From NCBI RefSeq assembly GCF_000801315.1, contig NZ_CP010054.1, forward strand, positions 2,046,001 through 2,110,000: 64,000 nucleotides of DNA, written 5' to 3'. Under the pieces are notes generated by a model. That model made no database searches and was not told where the DNA came from. It saw only the letters and a program-made list of their open reading frames with translations. Positions 1 through 11,500 of this stretch are shown here, in pieces. Origin of the DNA: Hymenobacter sp. DG25B. Lineage in GTDB: Bacteria; Bacteroidota; Bacteroidia; Cytophagales; Hymenobacteraceae. Both the position numbers and the translations under genes were made by a program. How positions within the stretch are numbered: the stretch's first letter is position 1; every line of letters begins with the position of its first letter.

Positions 1-1506
1 GCTGGCCTCGGCTTGCTTGCGGGCCGTAATATCCTCGGCGCTGGTTACCAGCAGGTCCCCAATCCGGCGGGCGGTTATCCGATACCAGCCCGGCGCTCCT
101 TCGCCCGGATAATACTGCTCCATGTCCAGGGGCTCACCGGTTTTCATCACCCGTGTAAAGTGGTCGAAAATTCCGGTTTCTCTCACGCTGGGGTACAGCT
201 CGGTGTAGCGCATGCCCACCAGGTTTTTATCGGGTTGCCGGTCGCGGGTGGCTTTGTTTACTACCACGTATTGATAGTCAGTCAGTGCGGAGCCTTCGTA
301 CAGGGGCTGCAGCACCGCAAACGCCATGGTAGAAACATCGAAGGCACTTTGCAGCAGCTCCTGGCTTTCGCGCAGCTGCAGCTCGGTTTGTTTGCGCTCG
401 GTAATATCAGTGGTGGTAATTCCCACGCCGTCCTCCAGCTTTACCAGCGACAGATTATACCAGCCATTAAACTGCTCATGCCGATATTCAATATCAAACT
501 GGGCGGGCACACCGGTTTCCGTAACCGTAACAAAGCGCTCAAACAGGCCGGTAGGCAGCACCGCCGGATGGTGCTCCAGAAGCCTTTCCCCAATCACCGG
601 CCCAAAAGATTGCAGGCTAAGCGAGTTTAGCACCCGCCAGCGGAAATCAATAATGTGGCCCTGCGCATCGCGCACCGCCTGCAACACCTGAATCATGTTG
701 CGCGAGCTGTCCAGAATGGCCTGCAGAAACTGTTGGTTTTGCTGAATTTCGGTTTCGGCCTGCTTTAGCTCCGTAATCTCGCGGGCAATGGCCAGTACCG
801 TGTCTACTTTTCCGTCTACAAACTCGGGTACCAGCCGGGAGAAATAATGCTTGGTATCGGTAGCGGTAGGCACGCTGTTGTAATGTTCCTGGGGCTCTTG
901 GCTGGCAAACGTGCGGCGTAGGCTGGCCATCCACGGCCCGGCAATGGTGCTGGGGTGCCCCATTTCCAGGTTGGTTTTTCCCAGCAGGGAGAGCAGAGAT
1001 TGTCCGGACTTTTCTACCAGGGCTTTATTGGCGAATACCAGGCGCAGATTCTGGTCCCAGCGCGTAATTACGTCCGGGGTATTATTGGTGAGGGTGCGGT
1101 ACTGAATTTCCTGCTGCTTGAAGGCCGTTACATCGTGGGCATATACAAGCAGGCCCCCGGCATACGGAGCCGTGGAAACCTGGAGCCAGAGCTTGCGGTG
1201 CGGAAGCTGAAACTGGCCTTCCATGCTGCCGCCCTGCGTAATGGCCTGCTGCAGGCCCTGCAGCAGCTCGGCGGGAAATTCGGCAGGTGGGTTTTGCCAG
1301 AGCTGCCGCCCCAGAAAGTCAGCCGCCGGAATCCCCCATACTTCTTCTGCCTTGGAATTGATGAGCGTAAACGCACCCGCCACATCCAAAGCAAACACTC
1401 CCCAGGGCATAGTGCTACACAGCTGCGCCATGGCATCCGGCGGGAACCCGTGGCCCGGTGCGCTTACTGTAGTTTCTGAACTAGAAGAGCTACCATCCTG
1501 CTGCAT
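1..1506 (-). CDS. Multi-PAS sensor protein, 5' part only (3' end outside window)
   Basis: The reverse strand is open from an ATG at 1506 to the window edge, giving 502 residues without a stop. I read four PAS-like units, roughly residues 24-140, 145-270, 270-385 and 390-500. Each closes with a PAC-type motif of the form (D/R)(V/E/D)(T/I)xxKQxE, namely DVTAFKQQE, REITELKQAE, TDITERKQTE and EDITARKQAE. There is no signal peptide or membrane segment, so the protein is probably cytosolic. An in-frame TGA lies two codons upstream of the ATG, which fixes the start. PAS arrays of this kind usually precede a histidine kinase core, but that part would lie outside the window, so the output domain is unknown. 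PAS domains sense small ligands, redox state or light; the ligand cannot be told here. Confidence 0.85.
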   Translation of the reverse strand, partial: MQQDGSSSSSETTVSAPGHGFPPDAMAQLCSTMPWGVFALDVAGAFTLINSKAEEVWGIPAADFLGRQLWQNPPAEFPAELLQGLQQAITQGGSMEGQFQLPHRKLWLQVSTAPYAGGLLVYAHDVTAFKQQEIQYRTLTNNTPDVITRWDQNLRLVFANKALVEKSGQSLLSLLGKTNLEMGHPSTIAGPWMASLRRTFASQEPQEHYNSVPTATDTKHYFSRLVPEFVDGKVDTVLAIAREITELKQAETEIQQNQQFLQAILDSSRNMIQVLQAVRDAQGHIIDFRWRVLNSLSLQSFGPVIGERLLEHHPAVLPTGLFERFVTVTETGVPAQFDIEYRHEQFNGWYNLSLVKLEDGVGITTTDITERKQTELQLRESQELLQSAFDVSTMAFAVLQPLYEGSALTDYQYVVVNKATRDRQPDKNLVGMRYTELYPSVRETGIFDHFTRVMKTGEPLDMEQYYPGEGAPGWYRITARRIGDLLVTSAEDITARKQAEAS

Positions 1507-1982
1507 GGTCTCAGCGAAAAAGAAGAAAAAGGGGACTAAGCCTTAAAGTTCCTGTTTTCTTAGCAGGAAGGAACTCAGGCAAGCTTTCCGCCCGGAACTG
1601 CCAATTACCGCTGCCCCGAACTGGTTGCCACATTTCCTGGAAAGGCCTGGGTGTAAGCCGGTAGGGCAGGCGGCTATTCTTCGCGACTAAGGCAGGTGCT
1701 ATAGCAAGGTGGGCCAGATGTATTGATAAATTACCAGCTTACGCTTGCCTGGGTGCCCGCACATTGCGGCAAAAATCCGGCCGGCCTTCTTTACATTTCT
1801 CAAAAAAGGGGGGTAGTAATCAAGCCTCAAAACCGGCTGCAGAAAATCAACTCTGGCTCATTGCTGAGAAGCAAAAAGCTTAAATGGTGGAGCACAAATA
1901 CCCGGCTGTATTGCTACAGCGGTGATTTAGCTGGGGTCAGATCAGGGCCTGCTATCGGAAAGCACCATCCGCGGTCCGGTGG
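1507..1982. other. Intergenic stretch, no gene supported
   Basis: This stretch lies upstream of the PAS gene (reverse strand) and downstream of a small reverse-strand frame. It is less GC-rich than its neighbours. An open frame at 1723-1986 on the + strand has no family resemblance and irregular codon use, so I do not call it. Control sequences for the PAS gene should lie near 1507-1600, but I see no clear TAnnTTTG element. Confidence 0.5.
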
Positions 1983-2246
1983 CTAAAAAATGGAGCCCAT
2001 AGCCTCGCAGGCGCTTACCCAGGCCGTCGGGAAGTTTGGGTCTTCCGCATCGGTGGCGGGGCGGGTGCCGGGATGCAGGCCGTAAGCGGCGGGCGCCTGG
2101 GCAGGAGGCGTGGGTGTAACGCGCTGGCCCCTGGTAGCGGGTGTGGCCCAAACACCGGGCTGTGGAGAAACAGGCAATTGCTGAGGTTTCATGGCTGCCG
2201 GAATAAGGTGTCCTTTAAGATACACATTTTCCGGCTTATTATCCAC
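1983..2246 (-). CDS. Small hypothetical protein, Pro/Ala-rich, 87 residues
   Basis: A reverse-strand frame starts with GTG at 2246, preceded by a purine-rich GAAGAA stretch, and ends with TAG at 1983. A second possible start is the ATG at residue 19 (near 2192). The middle is rich in Pro, Ala, Thr and Gln; the end is more mixed (DAEDPNFPTAW, CEAMGSIF). Codons in the second half mostly end in G or C, as in the real genes around it, which supports coding. I do not recognise a family. There is no signal peptide or membrane segment. It could also be a chance frame in a GC-rich spacer. Confidence 0.4.
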   Translation of the reverse strand: MDNKPENVYLKGHLIPAAMKPQQLPVSPQPGVWATPATRGQRVTPTPPAQAPAAYGLHPGTRPATDAEDPNFPTAWVSACEAMGSIF

Positions 2247-2446
2247 TTCTTCAGGAAAAGTTAATTAGTTGAGCGGGAGCCGTTAACTATAACCAAATAG
2301 GGGAGAAGTAGCACTTCTGCCAGAAGGATGTTTTCCAATTTTCCTTCAAAAACAACCCGGAAAAGCGCAAGCACTTTACCGGGAAGGCACATCAGGTAAA
2401 ACAGGATTAGCAGGGGTTATTTCTGGCAAAAACCGGATAAAATCGG

Positions 2447-2454
2447 TATCTTTG
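2447..2454 (+). promoter_or_regulatory. Bacteroidota -7 element for gyrB (TATCTTTG)
   Basis: TATCTTTG fits the TAnnTTTG consensus of the primary sigma factor in Bacteroidota. It ends 35 bases before the gyrB ATG, leaving a short leader. A convincing -33 TTTG is not seen. Confidence 0.6.
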
Positions 2455-2480
2455 TTTACTAATAAATAGTGCTGAACTAA

Positions 2481-4466
<1,986 letters not shown>

Positions 4467-4495
4467 GCGGCTTTCCATCCTGTATTGGATCTAAC

Positions 4496-4525
4496 AAAAA
4501 AAGCTCGCCCCGGCGAGCTTTTTTT
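4496..4525 (+). terminator. Intrinsic terminator after gyrB
   Basis: An 8-bp stem (AGCTCGCC / GGCGAGCT) is flanked by an A-run and a run of seven T. Confidence 0.9.
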
Positions 4526-4551
4526 GTCGGTATGCCGAGGACTTTTTTATT

Positions 4552-4938
4552 ATGACTTCAGCGAGACAACTCATTTCTTCCGGTGCTCCGTGGGAGGCCA
4601 TAGTAGGCTACTCCCGGGCCGTGCGCGTGGGTAACGTGGTAGAAGTATCGGGCACCACGGCGCAGGATGACGACTCCGTGGCAGGCGGCGACGCTTACCG
4701 GCAAACCGTGCGTATACTCGAAAAAATTGCGGCGGCACTAACCCAGGCCGGCGCTACGTTGCAGGATGTAGTGCGCACCCGAATCTACGTCACGGATATT
4801 TCCGAGTGGGAAGCCGTGGGGCGGGCCCACGCCGAGGTTTTTGGTCAGATCCGTCCAGCTACCAGCATGGTGGAGGTACGTGCCCTGATTGATTCCCGCT
4901 TGTTGGTCGAAATAGAGGTCACCGCTATTATTTCCTGA
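4552..4938 (+). CDS. RidA family protein (YjgF/YER057c/UK114)
   Basis: This 128-residue cytosolic protein has the single-domain RidA layout: [14 protein letters not shown] near the N-terminus, the VSGTTAQD segment, and the [19 protein letters not shown] region followed by a C-terminal [16 protein letters not shown] strand containing the conserved Arg. RidA proteins are trimers that hydrolyse reactive enamine/imine intermediates, classically those from threonine dehydratase. Members that contain [15 protein letters not shown] endings are often of the broader Rid subfamilies, so the exact substrate is open. The gene lies between the gyrB terminator and ppk, on the same strand as both, with a 60-base gap to ppk. 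Confidence 0.88.
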   Translation: MTSARQLISSGAPWEAIVGYSRAVRVGNVVEVSGTTAQDDDSVAGGDAYRQTVRILEKIAAALTQAGATLQDVVRTRIYVTDISEWEAVGRAHAEVFGQIRPATSMVEVRALIDSRLLVEIEVTAIIS

Positions 4939-4998
4939 CCTGAATATGCGCCGGGGAGGCCAGCACGTACGTATCTTACCCCGGTTTTTTACTCCGCT

Positions 4999-7293
4999 AT
5001 GAAAATCTTCAAATCCGCCGACCTCATTCGGAAAAGTAAATACATCAGCCGCGACCTGAGCTGGCTGCGGTTTAACTACCGCGTGCTGGATCAGGCCAAG
5101 GACACCAGTAAGTCGGTGTTCGACCGGCTGCGGTTCCTGAGCATCACCAGCAGCAACCTCGATGAGTTCTTCATGATTCGGGTGGGCTCGCTGTATAATT
5201 ATATCGACTACGGCAAGGAGCGGGTAGACTACTCCGGCCTGCGGGAGCTGCCCTTCCGGCGCAAGCTGCTGGACTTTGCGCACCGTTTCGTCAATGACCA
5301 GTCGCTAACCTATCTGCACGAGCTGAAGCCTTTGTTTGAGAAGAACGGCTTCAACATTCTGCGCATGGATGAGCTCACGGAGCTGGAGCTGAAGAAGGCC
5401 GAGGGCTACTTCAAGCACACACTCTACCCGCTGCTCACGCCCATGGTGTACGACTCCTACCATGGTTTTCCGCTGATGATGAACCAGATGCTCATCTTTG
5501 GGGTAGTCACGCGCACGGGACCGGATACGGATGCCGAGAAAGGGCAGGAGCGCCTCACGTTTGTGCAGATTCCGCAAAACCTCTCGCGCTTCTTTGAGCT
5601 CACGCGCAAAGACAAAGTCATCTTTGTGCCCATTGAGGAAATTGTGCGGGAAAACCTGCCCAAGCTGTTCCGCAACATTGATATTGTCTCGGCCAATCTG
5701 TTCCGCATCACCCGTAACGGCGACTTCACGCTGGAGGAATCAGAAGACATTGATGTTGACTTCATCAAGGAAATTCAGGTGGGCCTGAAAACCCGCAAGA
5801 AGGGCCGCGTGGTGCGCCTGGAAGTAGAGCGGGATGCCTCGCCCATCCTGATGAACGTGCTGAAGGAGCGCTGGAAGATTGATAACGGCAACGTCTTCGT
5901 TATCAGTGCTCTCATGGATATGCGGGGTTTCCTGCAGATTCTGAAGCACCCTAACCTGCGCGGCAAGAGCAGCAAGCAGCCTTCACCGGTTACGCCCATC
6001 AGCCTGCCGGAAGGCGCCGAAGACAACCTCTTCGAATACCTGAAGCACCACGACGTGCTGCTGAACCACCCCTACAACAGTATTGAGCCGGTGGTGCGTT
6101 TGCTGGAGCAGGCCGCTGAAGACCCGCACGTACTGGGCATCAAGCAAACCATTTACCGTCTCGCCGATGACTCCCGCGTGACGGCGGCGCTGCTGAAAGC
6201 CGCGGAGAATGGCAAGCACGTGTCGGTGCTGTTTGAGGTGAAGGCGCGCTTTGATGAGGAGCGCAACATCCGGGAAGGCGGGCGCCTGGAAAAGGCCGGC
6301 TGCTTCGTCATTTATGGCGTGTCAAAATACAAGACGCACACCAAGATGCTGATGATCATCCGGAAGGAAGGCGACAAGGTGACGCGCTATGTGCACATCG
6401 GCTCCGGCAACTACAACGAGCAAACCAGCAAGATTTACACCGACGTCAGCCTGCTGACCACCAACGAGGTGTATGGCCACGATGTATCAGAGTTCTTCAA
6501 CGTAATTACCGGCCACTCGCAGCCGGATAACTACGAGTACCTGATTACGGCGCCCAAGGACATGCGCCAGCAGCTGATTCACCTGATTCGGGAAGAAGGC
6601 AAAAATGCCAAAAAAGGCATACCCAGCGGCATCGTCATGAAGATGAACTCCCTGGAAGACAAGGAGGTCATTGACGAGCTGTACAAGGCCTCCAAAGCGG
6701 GAGTGCCTATCCGGCTGGTGGTGCGCGGCATCTGCTGCCTGCGCCCGGGCCGCCCGGGCCTGAGCGACAATATTGAGGTGCGCAGCATTGTAGGCGAGTA
6801 CCTGGAGCACGCCCGCCTGTTCTACTTCCACCACGCCGGCAACCCGCTGATATATGCCGGCTCCGCGGATGTGATGGTACGCTCTTTTGACCGGCGCATT
6901 GAGGCGCTGTTCAGCATTGTAAATCCGCAGCTGAAGCGCGAAGCCATTAATATTCTTTACTTCAACCTGCGCGACAACCAGAACACTTACCTCATGCGGG
7001 AAGATGGGGCCTACGTGCGCCGGCAGCCCGGCCTGGATGAGCCTGTGTTTAACGTGCACAAGGAGTTCTACCTGAAAAACTACAGCCTGGTGGAAGAAGG
7101 GGGGCTGTATAATGACTACCTCACGCCCAAAGCGTTAACTAACTCCGTGGTTGAGGAGGCCACCCCGCCCGTGACGCCCGCCGATGATGACTCCGAAGAC
7201 GTAGTAGTGGAATGCCTGACCCCCATTGATACGGGCGAAGGTGAAGATGCCGAAGCCGTAGAAACTACAGGCACTACGCCAAACTGCGCCTAG
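4999..7293 (+). CDS. ppk1: Polyphosphate kinase 1
   Basis: The enzyme reversibly transfers the terminal phosphate of ATP to polyphosphate. The 764 residues show the family order: an N-terminal domain opening with SRDLSWLRFNYRVLDQA, a head domain, and two C-terminal phospholipase-D-like catalytic domains. The first catalytic part has KTHTKMLMI, containing the His that is phosphorylated in the family, and GSGNYNEQTSKIYTD; the second has EHARLFYF and SADVMVRSFDRRIEALF. The last 50 or so residues are acidic and low in complexity, beyond the usual end of the family. The gene faces an exopolyphosphatase across a shared hairpin, which fits a polyP make-and-break pair. Confidence 0.95.
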   Translation: MKIFKSADLIRKSKYISRDLSWLRFNYRVLDQAKDTSKSVFDRLRFLSITSSNLDEFFMIRVGSLYNYIDYGKERVDYSGLRELPFRRKLLDFAHRFVNDQSLTYLHELKPLFEKNGFNILRMDELTELELKKAEGYFKHTLYPLLTPMVYDSYHGFPLMMNQMLIFGVVTRTGPDTDAEKGQERLTFVQIPQNLSRFFELTRKDKVIFVPIEEIVRENLPKLFRNIDIVSANLFRITRNGDFTLEESEDIDVDFIKEIQVGLKTRKKGRVVRLEVERDASPILMNVLKERWKIDNGNVFVISALMDMRGFLQILKHPNLRGKSSKQPSPVTPISLPEGAEDNLFEYLKHHDVLLNHPYNSIEPVVRLLEQAAEDPHVLGIKQTIYRLADDSRVTAALLKAAENGKHVSVLFEVKARFDEERNIREGGRLEKAGCFVIYGVSKYKTHTKMLMIIRKEGDKVTRYVHIGSGNYNEQTSKIYTDVSLLTTNEVYGHDVSEFFNVITGHSQPDNYEYLITAPKDMRQQLIHLIREEGKNAKKGIPSGIVMKMNSLEDKEVIDELYKASKAGVPIRLVVRGICCLRPGRPGLSDNIEVRSIVGEYLEHARLFYFHHAGNPLIYAGSADVMVRSFDRRIEALFSIVNPQLKREAINILYFNLRDNQNTYLMREDGAYVRRQPGLDEPVFNVHKEFYLKNYSLVEEGGLYNDYLTPKALTNSVVEEATPPVTPADDDSEDVVVECLTPIDTGEGEDAEAVETTGTTPNCA

Positions 7294-7314
7294 CTGCCAA
7301 GTGCTTTATGAGCG

Positions 7315-7351
7315 TGAAGCCCCGCCCGGATACCATCCGGGCGGGGCTTCA
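7315..7351. terminator. Hairpin between convergent ppk1 and ppx
   Basis: A near-perfect 16-bp stem (TGAAGCCCCGCCCGGA and its complement) with a short loop lies between the two gene ends. It lacks a long T-run on either side, so termination efficiency is uncertain, but its position suits both convergent genes. Confidence 0.7.
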
Positions 7352-7375
7352 CATTTTATGCAAGGGGAGCGGCGT

Positions 7376-8374
7376 TTAGCTGGCTTCGTCGTTGTCGCGG
7401 CTTTGGACGGTGAGCTTGGGCTTGGGACCTTTGCGGAGCAGGGCCGAGGGCTCAATCTCATCGAAGTGCTCTTCGAACAGGGACTGGAGCATGCCATCTT
7501 TCAGGCCGATATCCGGGACCAGCATGGTGTGGATGTTGGCCCATTCCATAGCCGCCAGGTAAATGTGGCCGGCGGGCACAATCACGTCGGCGCGGTCGGG
7601 GTTTAGCATGGCCACGTTCACCCGCTCGTCCATGCTCATGCTGGTGAGGTGGTCGAGCACGGTGGCAATACGGGCGCGGGTAACGGGCTTATCCAGCTGG
7701 GGCTGGGCCATGCTATAGAGCTTGTTGATGTTACCGCCGGTGCCAATGGCGCGCGTTACGTGGAAACGGCGGGCGTTTTCCGTTACCCAGTCTTCCATGC
7801 GCTTCCAGGTACCGTTCAGGGCATCAGTATCCATACCCGACTCTTCCTGCTGCATGCGCCGGATGGAGCCCACCTCAAACGACTGCGAGGCAACTTTGCG
7901 CCGGTCGTGGTAGATATTGAACTCGGTGCTGCCGCCGCCCACATCAATGTGCAGGTAGTGCTTTTTGTCTTCCAGCAGCTGCTCAATTACGCGGTTGATG
8001 AAAGCGGCTTCGGCCTGCCCGTCAATTACCTGCACCGTCATGCCCAGCTCGCGCTGAATCCGGTCGGCTACTTCCTGGCCGTTTTTGGCAGTGCGCATGG
8101 CAGAGGTGGCGCACACCAGGTAATGATTGGGGGCCACATCGTGCACCTCCATCAACAGTTTAAGCGCGTGCAGCAGCTTCACAAACTTATCCTGCCGGGG
8201 CTGGGAGATATTGCCGGAAGCAAAAACATCCTCGCCCAGGCGCAACGGATAGCGCACATATTCCACCCGCTTCAGCCGGTACCGGTCGCCGTAATGCAGC
8301 ACCGCCGAAATCTGACACCGTACGGCATTGGATCCAATATCAATAGCGGCCAGTTTCAGGAGCGGGTATTGCAT
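7376..8374 (-). CDS. ppx: Ppx/GppA family phosphatase (exopolyphosphatase)
   Basis: This protein of 332 residues belongs to the ASKHA-fold Ppx/GppA family, which removes terminal phosphates from polyphosphate or converts pppGpp to ppGpp. The N-terminal P-loop-like motif is AAIDIGSNAVR, followed by ATSAMRTAKNG and the second phosphate loop HIDVGGGSTEF. It ends after the catalytic core, so it is the short form without the HD-type C-terminal domain of long Ppx proteins. I chose the ATG at 8374, because a TATCTTTG promoter element at 8404-8411 lies inside any longer version and because the conserved fold starts a few residues later. Being beside ppk1 argues for polyP as substrate; a GppA role cannot be excluded. 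Confidence 0.9.
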   Translation of the reverse strand: MQYPLLKLAAIDIGSNAVRCQISAVLHYGDRYRLKRVEYVRYPLRLGEDVFASGNISQPRQDKFVKLLHALKLLMEVHDVAPNHYLVCATSAMRTAKNGQEVADRIQRELGMTVQVIDGQAEAAFINRVIEQLLEDKKHYLHIDVGGGSTEFNIYHDRRKVASQSFEVGSIRRMQQEESGMDTDALNGTWKRMEDWVTENARRFHVTRAIGTGGNINKLYSMAQPQLDKPVTRARIATVLDHLTSMSMDERVNVAMLNPDRADVIVPAGHIYLAAMEWANIHTMLVPDIGLKDGMLQSLFEEHFDEIEPSALLRKGPKPKLTVQSRDNDEAS

Positions 8375-8403
8375 GTAGAAGCAGTAGAATGAATAGGGAA
8401 AAT

Positions 8404-8411
8404 CAAAGATA
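8404..8411 (-). promoter_or_regulatory. -7 element for ppx (TATCTTTG)
   Basis: TATCTTTG on the reverse strand lies 29 bases upstream of the chosen ppx start. It supports the shorter reading frame. Confidence 0.55.
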
Positions 8412-8467
8412 GTTGTTTGTGTTTTCTCCGCTAGCAGCATTTCTGCTTACCAGCCGCCGGGAAAAGC

Positions 8468-8502
8468 AAAAAGCCGCGGCCGATATAACCGGCCGCGACT
8501 TT
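8468..8502 (-). terminator. Terminator after the phosphoesterase/barrel gene
   Basis: On the reverse strand a GC-rich stem built from GCGGCCG / CGGCCGC is followed by a TTTTTGCTTTT stretch, just downstream of the stop codon at 8531. Confidence 0.8.
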
Positions 8503-8530
8503 CTGACAAGAATAGTAAGGGTGGCGGGGC

Positions 8531-11500
8531 CTACTGATCAATATTGAAGCCGAGGCCAAACTGCAGCAGGGCGCTTTCCTCCTTCGAAACCTGATAGGAC
8601 ACCGACAGCGCCAGCTGCTCGGAAACGGGTGCTACGTAAAAGCCCACTCCGTAGCCCGTGTGCCAGCCGCCCGGCGAGCTGCCTTTGTAGTACACGCGGC
8701 CCCGGTCATACAACCCAAAAAGGCCATAGTAGAAAGGCAGAATGGAGTTGCGGCTGCGGCCCAGGGCCAGGCGCAATTCCGTATTCAAATACAGGCTGGC
8801 GTCGCCGGTGAAGCGGTTGCGCACGTAGCCGCGCAGGTTCTCACGCTGGCCCAGCAGGGCATATTTGTAGAAGGGTATATCGTCCTGGCTGCCATAGTTT
8901 TTGGCGCCGCCGCCTTTCACTACCAGCGTCACCGGAATGGCAATGCGGGCGGTGGTATAGAACTCGCCGAAAGCCTGCGTGAGCCCGAAATACGACTTGC
9001 TCCGGTTTAGCTGCCGGTAGCTGTCGTGCCGGGCCAGCAGCCGCACGCCATGCCGGGCATAGCTTTTCCGGTCCCGGAAATCAAGGTCAACCAAGGCATT
9101 CAGCCCCACCAAACGCTGGAAGGCAGTATTGGGAGTAGGCGTATCGGAAGTGGGTTCCTGCTGCAGCTGGCCCAGGTAGCTGTTGCCGGCAAAATTGGTG
9201 GTGTACTGCTCATAGGTAGGGCCAAAGCGGACCAGACTCCGATGCAGGAAGGTATGCTCAGTGAAGGCATTAGCCGTGAAGCCTTTGTAGCGGGCTTTGT
9301 AGAAATTGTCGTTGTACAGCCCGTCGTTCTTCATCGTGTTGTTGCCCAGCCCGAAGAAGTTATAGAACTGGAAGTAGTTGCCGTACTCCGTGCGCAGGCC
9401 AATATCCCACTTCTTAATGGCGTAGCGGTAGCGGGAGTTAAGGGCCACCTGAAAGTTGCCGTTGGTGGAGCCTTGAATATCAATGCCGTACAGGTTCTTG
9501 AACCCGGGCTTGCGGAAACCCTGGTGCACTACATCAAACCCAACCCCAATGCCAAAACCGTCGCTCTGGTTGAAGATGAGCGTAGCCCGGGGATTGTAGC
9601 CATCATACTCAAAAGCTTCCCGGTCGTAGCGGTTGATGCTCTGCTTGCTGGAGGTACGGTTATCGGTTTCGGTGCTGGCCTGCAACTGAGTTTCGGGCAC
9701 ATCATACACCTTGGTGAGGGTGCGCAGGCCCTGTGCATGTGAGGTATCGGTAATCTGGTCTTTGCCGTCGCCACCAATAATGCGTACCAGAATGCTTTTG
9801 GGCGCCTCGCCGGTTACGGTAAAAATATCTTTGTCATCGAGCCCGTACAGGTCAATTTCCTCGGTTTCGTGGCGCTTGAAAGTGCGGTCAAACAGCGGTT
9901 CCCCTTCGGGAGTATCGGTGCCTTTGGCTTTGTCAAACATGCGCACCCGCACGTTGCCGTCGGGCAGGCGGTCCACCTGAAATACCTCGCTCTTGTTGGA
10001 GCCTACCACGTCCACGCGCTTGGCCAGCATCAGGTAATATTCATCTAAAGCCTTCGGCAGTTCCTGAATGCGGGATTTCAGCTTGCGGTTAATTTCCTGG
10101 CCGGAAAGCGCCTGAGTTTCAGCGGGAAACTGAGCCGTGGCCTGGTCAATGGCTGCCGGGGTAATTTTCTCCTGCAGATAGTGGCCAATATCCTGCCACT
10201 GCTCACGCGTGAGCGACTGCAGCAGGAAACGGTCGAGGTGGCGGGCCGGCCAGTTCAGGCTTTCCATATCATGAAACTTGCCCTGGAAATCCTCAATGCT
10301 GGGCACGGCCCACTCGCGGTTGGCCGTCCACGTCAGCAGGCCATTCCAGAGAGTAAAGGCTTGGTCCCGGTCCCGCGGAATAGGCTTGTAAATTGTTATG
10401 CCATCCTGCTTATAGCCCGCCCATTTCCAGTTGTCTTCGTGCTTGCCAAAGTCGGCCACCAGCATATCGAAGGCGCGGGCGCGGCCCAGGGCCTGGGCAT
10501 CTACGCGGCTGTCATGGTCCTTATAAAGCTGGCGAATGAAGCTGAAAGACCGTCGGATATCGTCGGCCCCGCCAAAGCCCGGCGTATTAGGCTTTGGATC
10601 CCAGGGGTCGTCCTCCAGCGTACCCAGCAGGCCGGCGTAATCTTCGCGGTAGGGTCCCAGTTGCTGGTTATCGGGCAGCACAAACAGGCGGGGCCGCGCA
10701 TGGAGAATATCCGTCTGGTCGAGCAGGGAGCTGATGGCCAGCGCCGAGTAGGGGTGGGCCGTGGGGGTGATGTCCCGGAGCACATCACCGGCAATGGATT
10801 TGCGCAGTTCCGGCGGCAGAATCTTGGTTACGTCTTTGTCCACGGACCGGAACACATACTCCGTGCTATCGGCGGCTATCAGCTTGAGGGAAGTGGTTTG
10901 GCGGCCGCCGCCCCGGCCATACGGAACCAGGCCGCCTTTTTCCGTTGCCAGATCCAGCATAGGCACCTGCACCGGCTGGGCCCAGGTAGTACGGTACAGT
11001 GGCCCCAGGAAAAACTGCCGACCGGCACCATCCTTATATTCCGGCCCGGCCGCTACCGTTACGGTGGGCTGAAAAGGGGCATCGGGTTTCACTGCCGCCA
11101 CACTCTGCTGGGCATTGGGGCACGGCGAAATAAAGGTATTAACCGGCACCTTAGGCAAGCGCGGCTCCGTGCACACCGACTGAAAAACCGTGGTAGAATA
11201 GGCTTCACGGGCGGTTTCCGGGGTAGGGCCAAAGGTGTAAAACACCGTTTTCACCGTGCCATCGGCAAAGTACTGTAGCTTGGAAAATCCTTGTTCGGCT
11301 TTGTTGAAAAGGGCCTGGGCATTGGCGCCCACATACTGGCTTTCCGAAAAGCTGCCAGATATAAGCTGGTAGTTGCTTTGCACCTGGTTTAGCTGCAGGC
11401 TATACTCATGCGAGGATGCGTAAATAACCCCGGGGTTTTCGCGCAGCGTGCTGAGCATTTCCCGGCGGAAATCCTGGTAAGCCGGGTAAGCCATGTCGCG

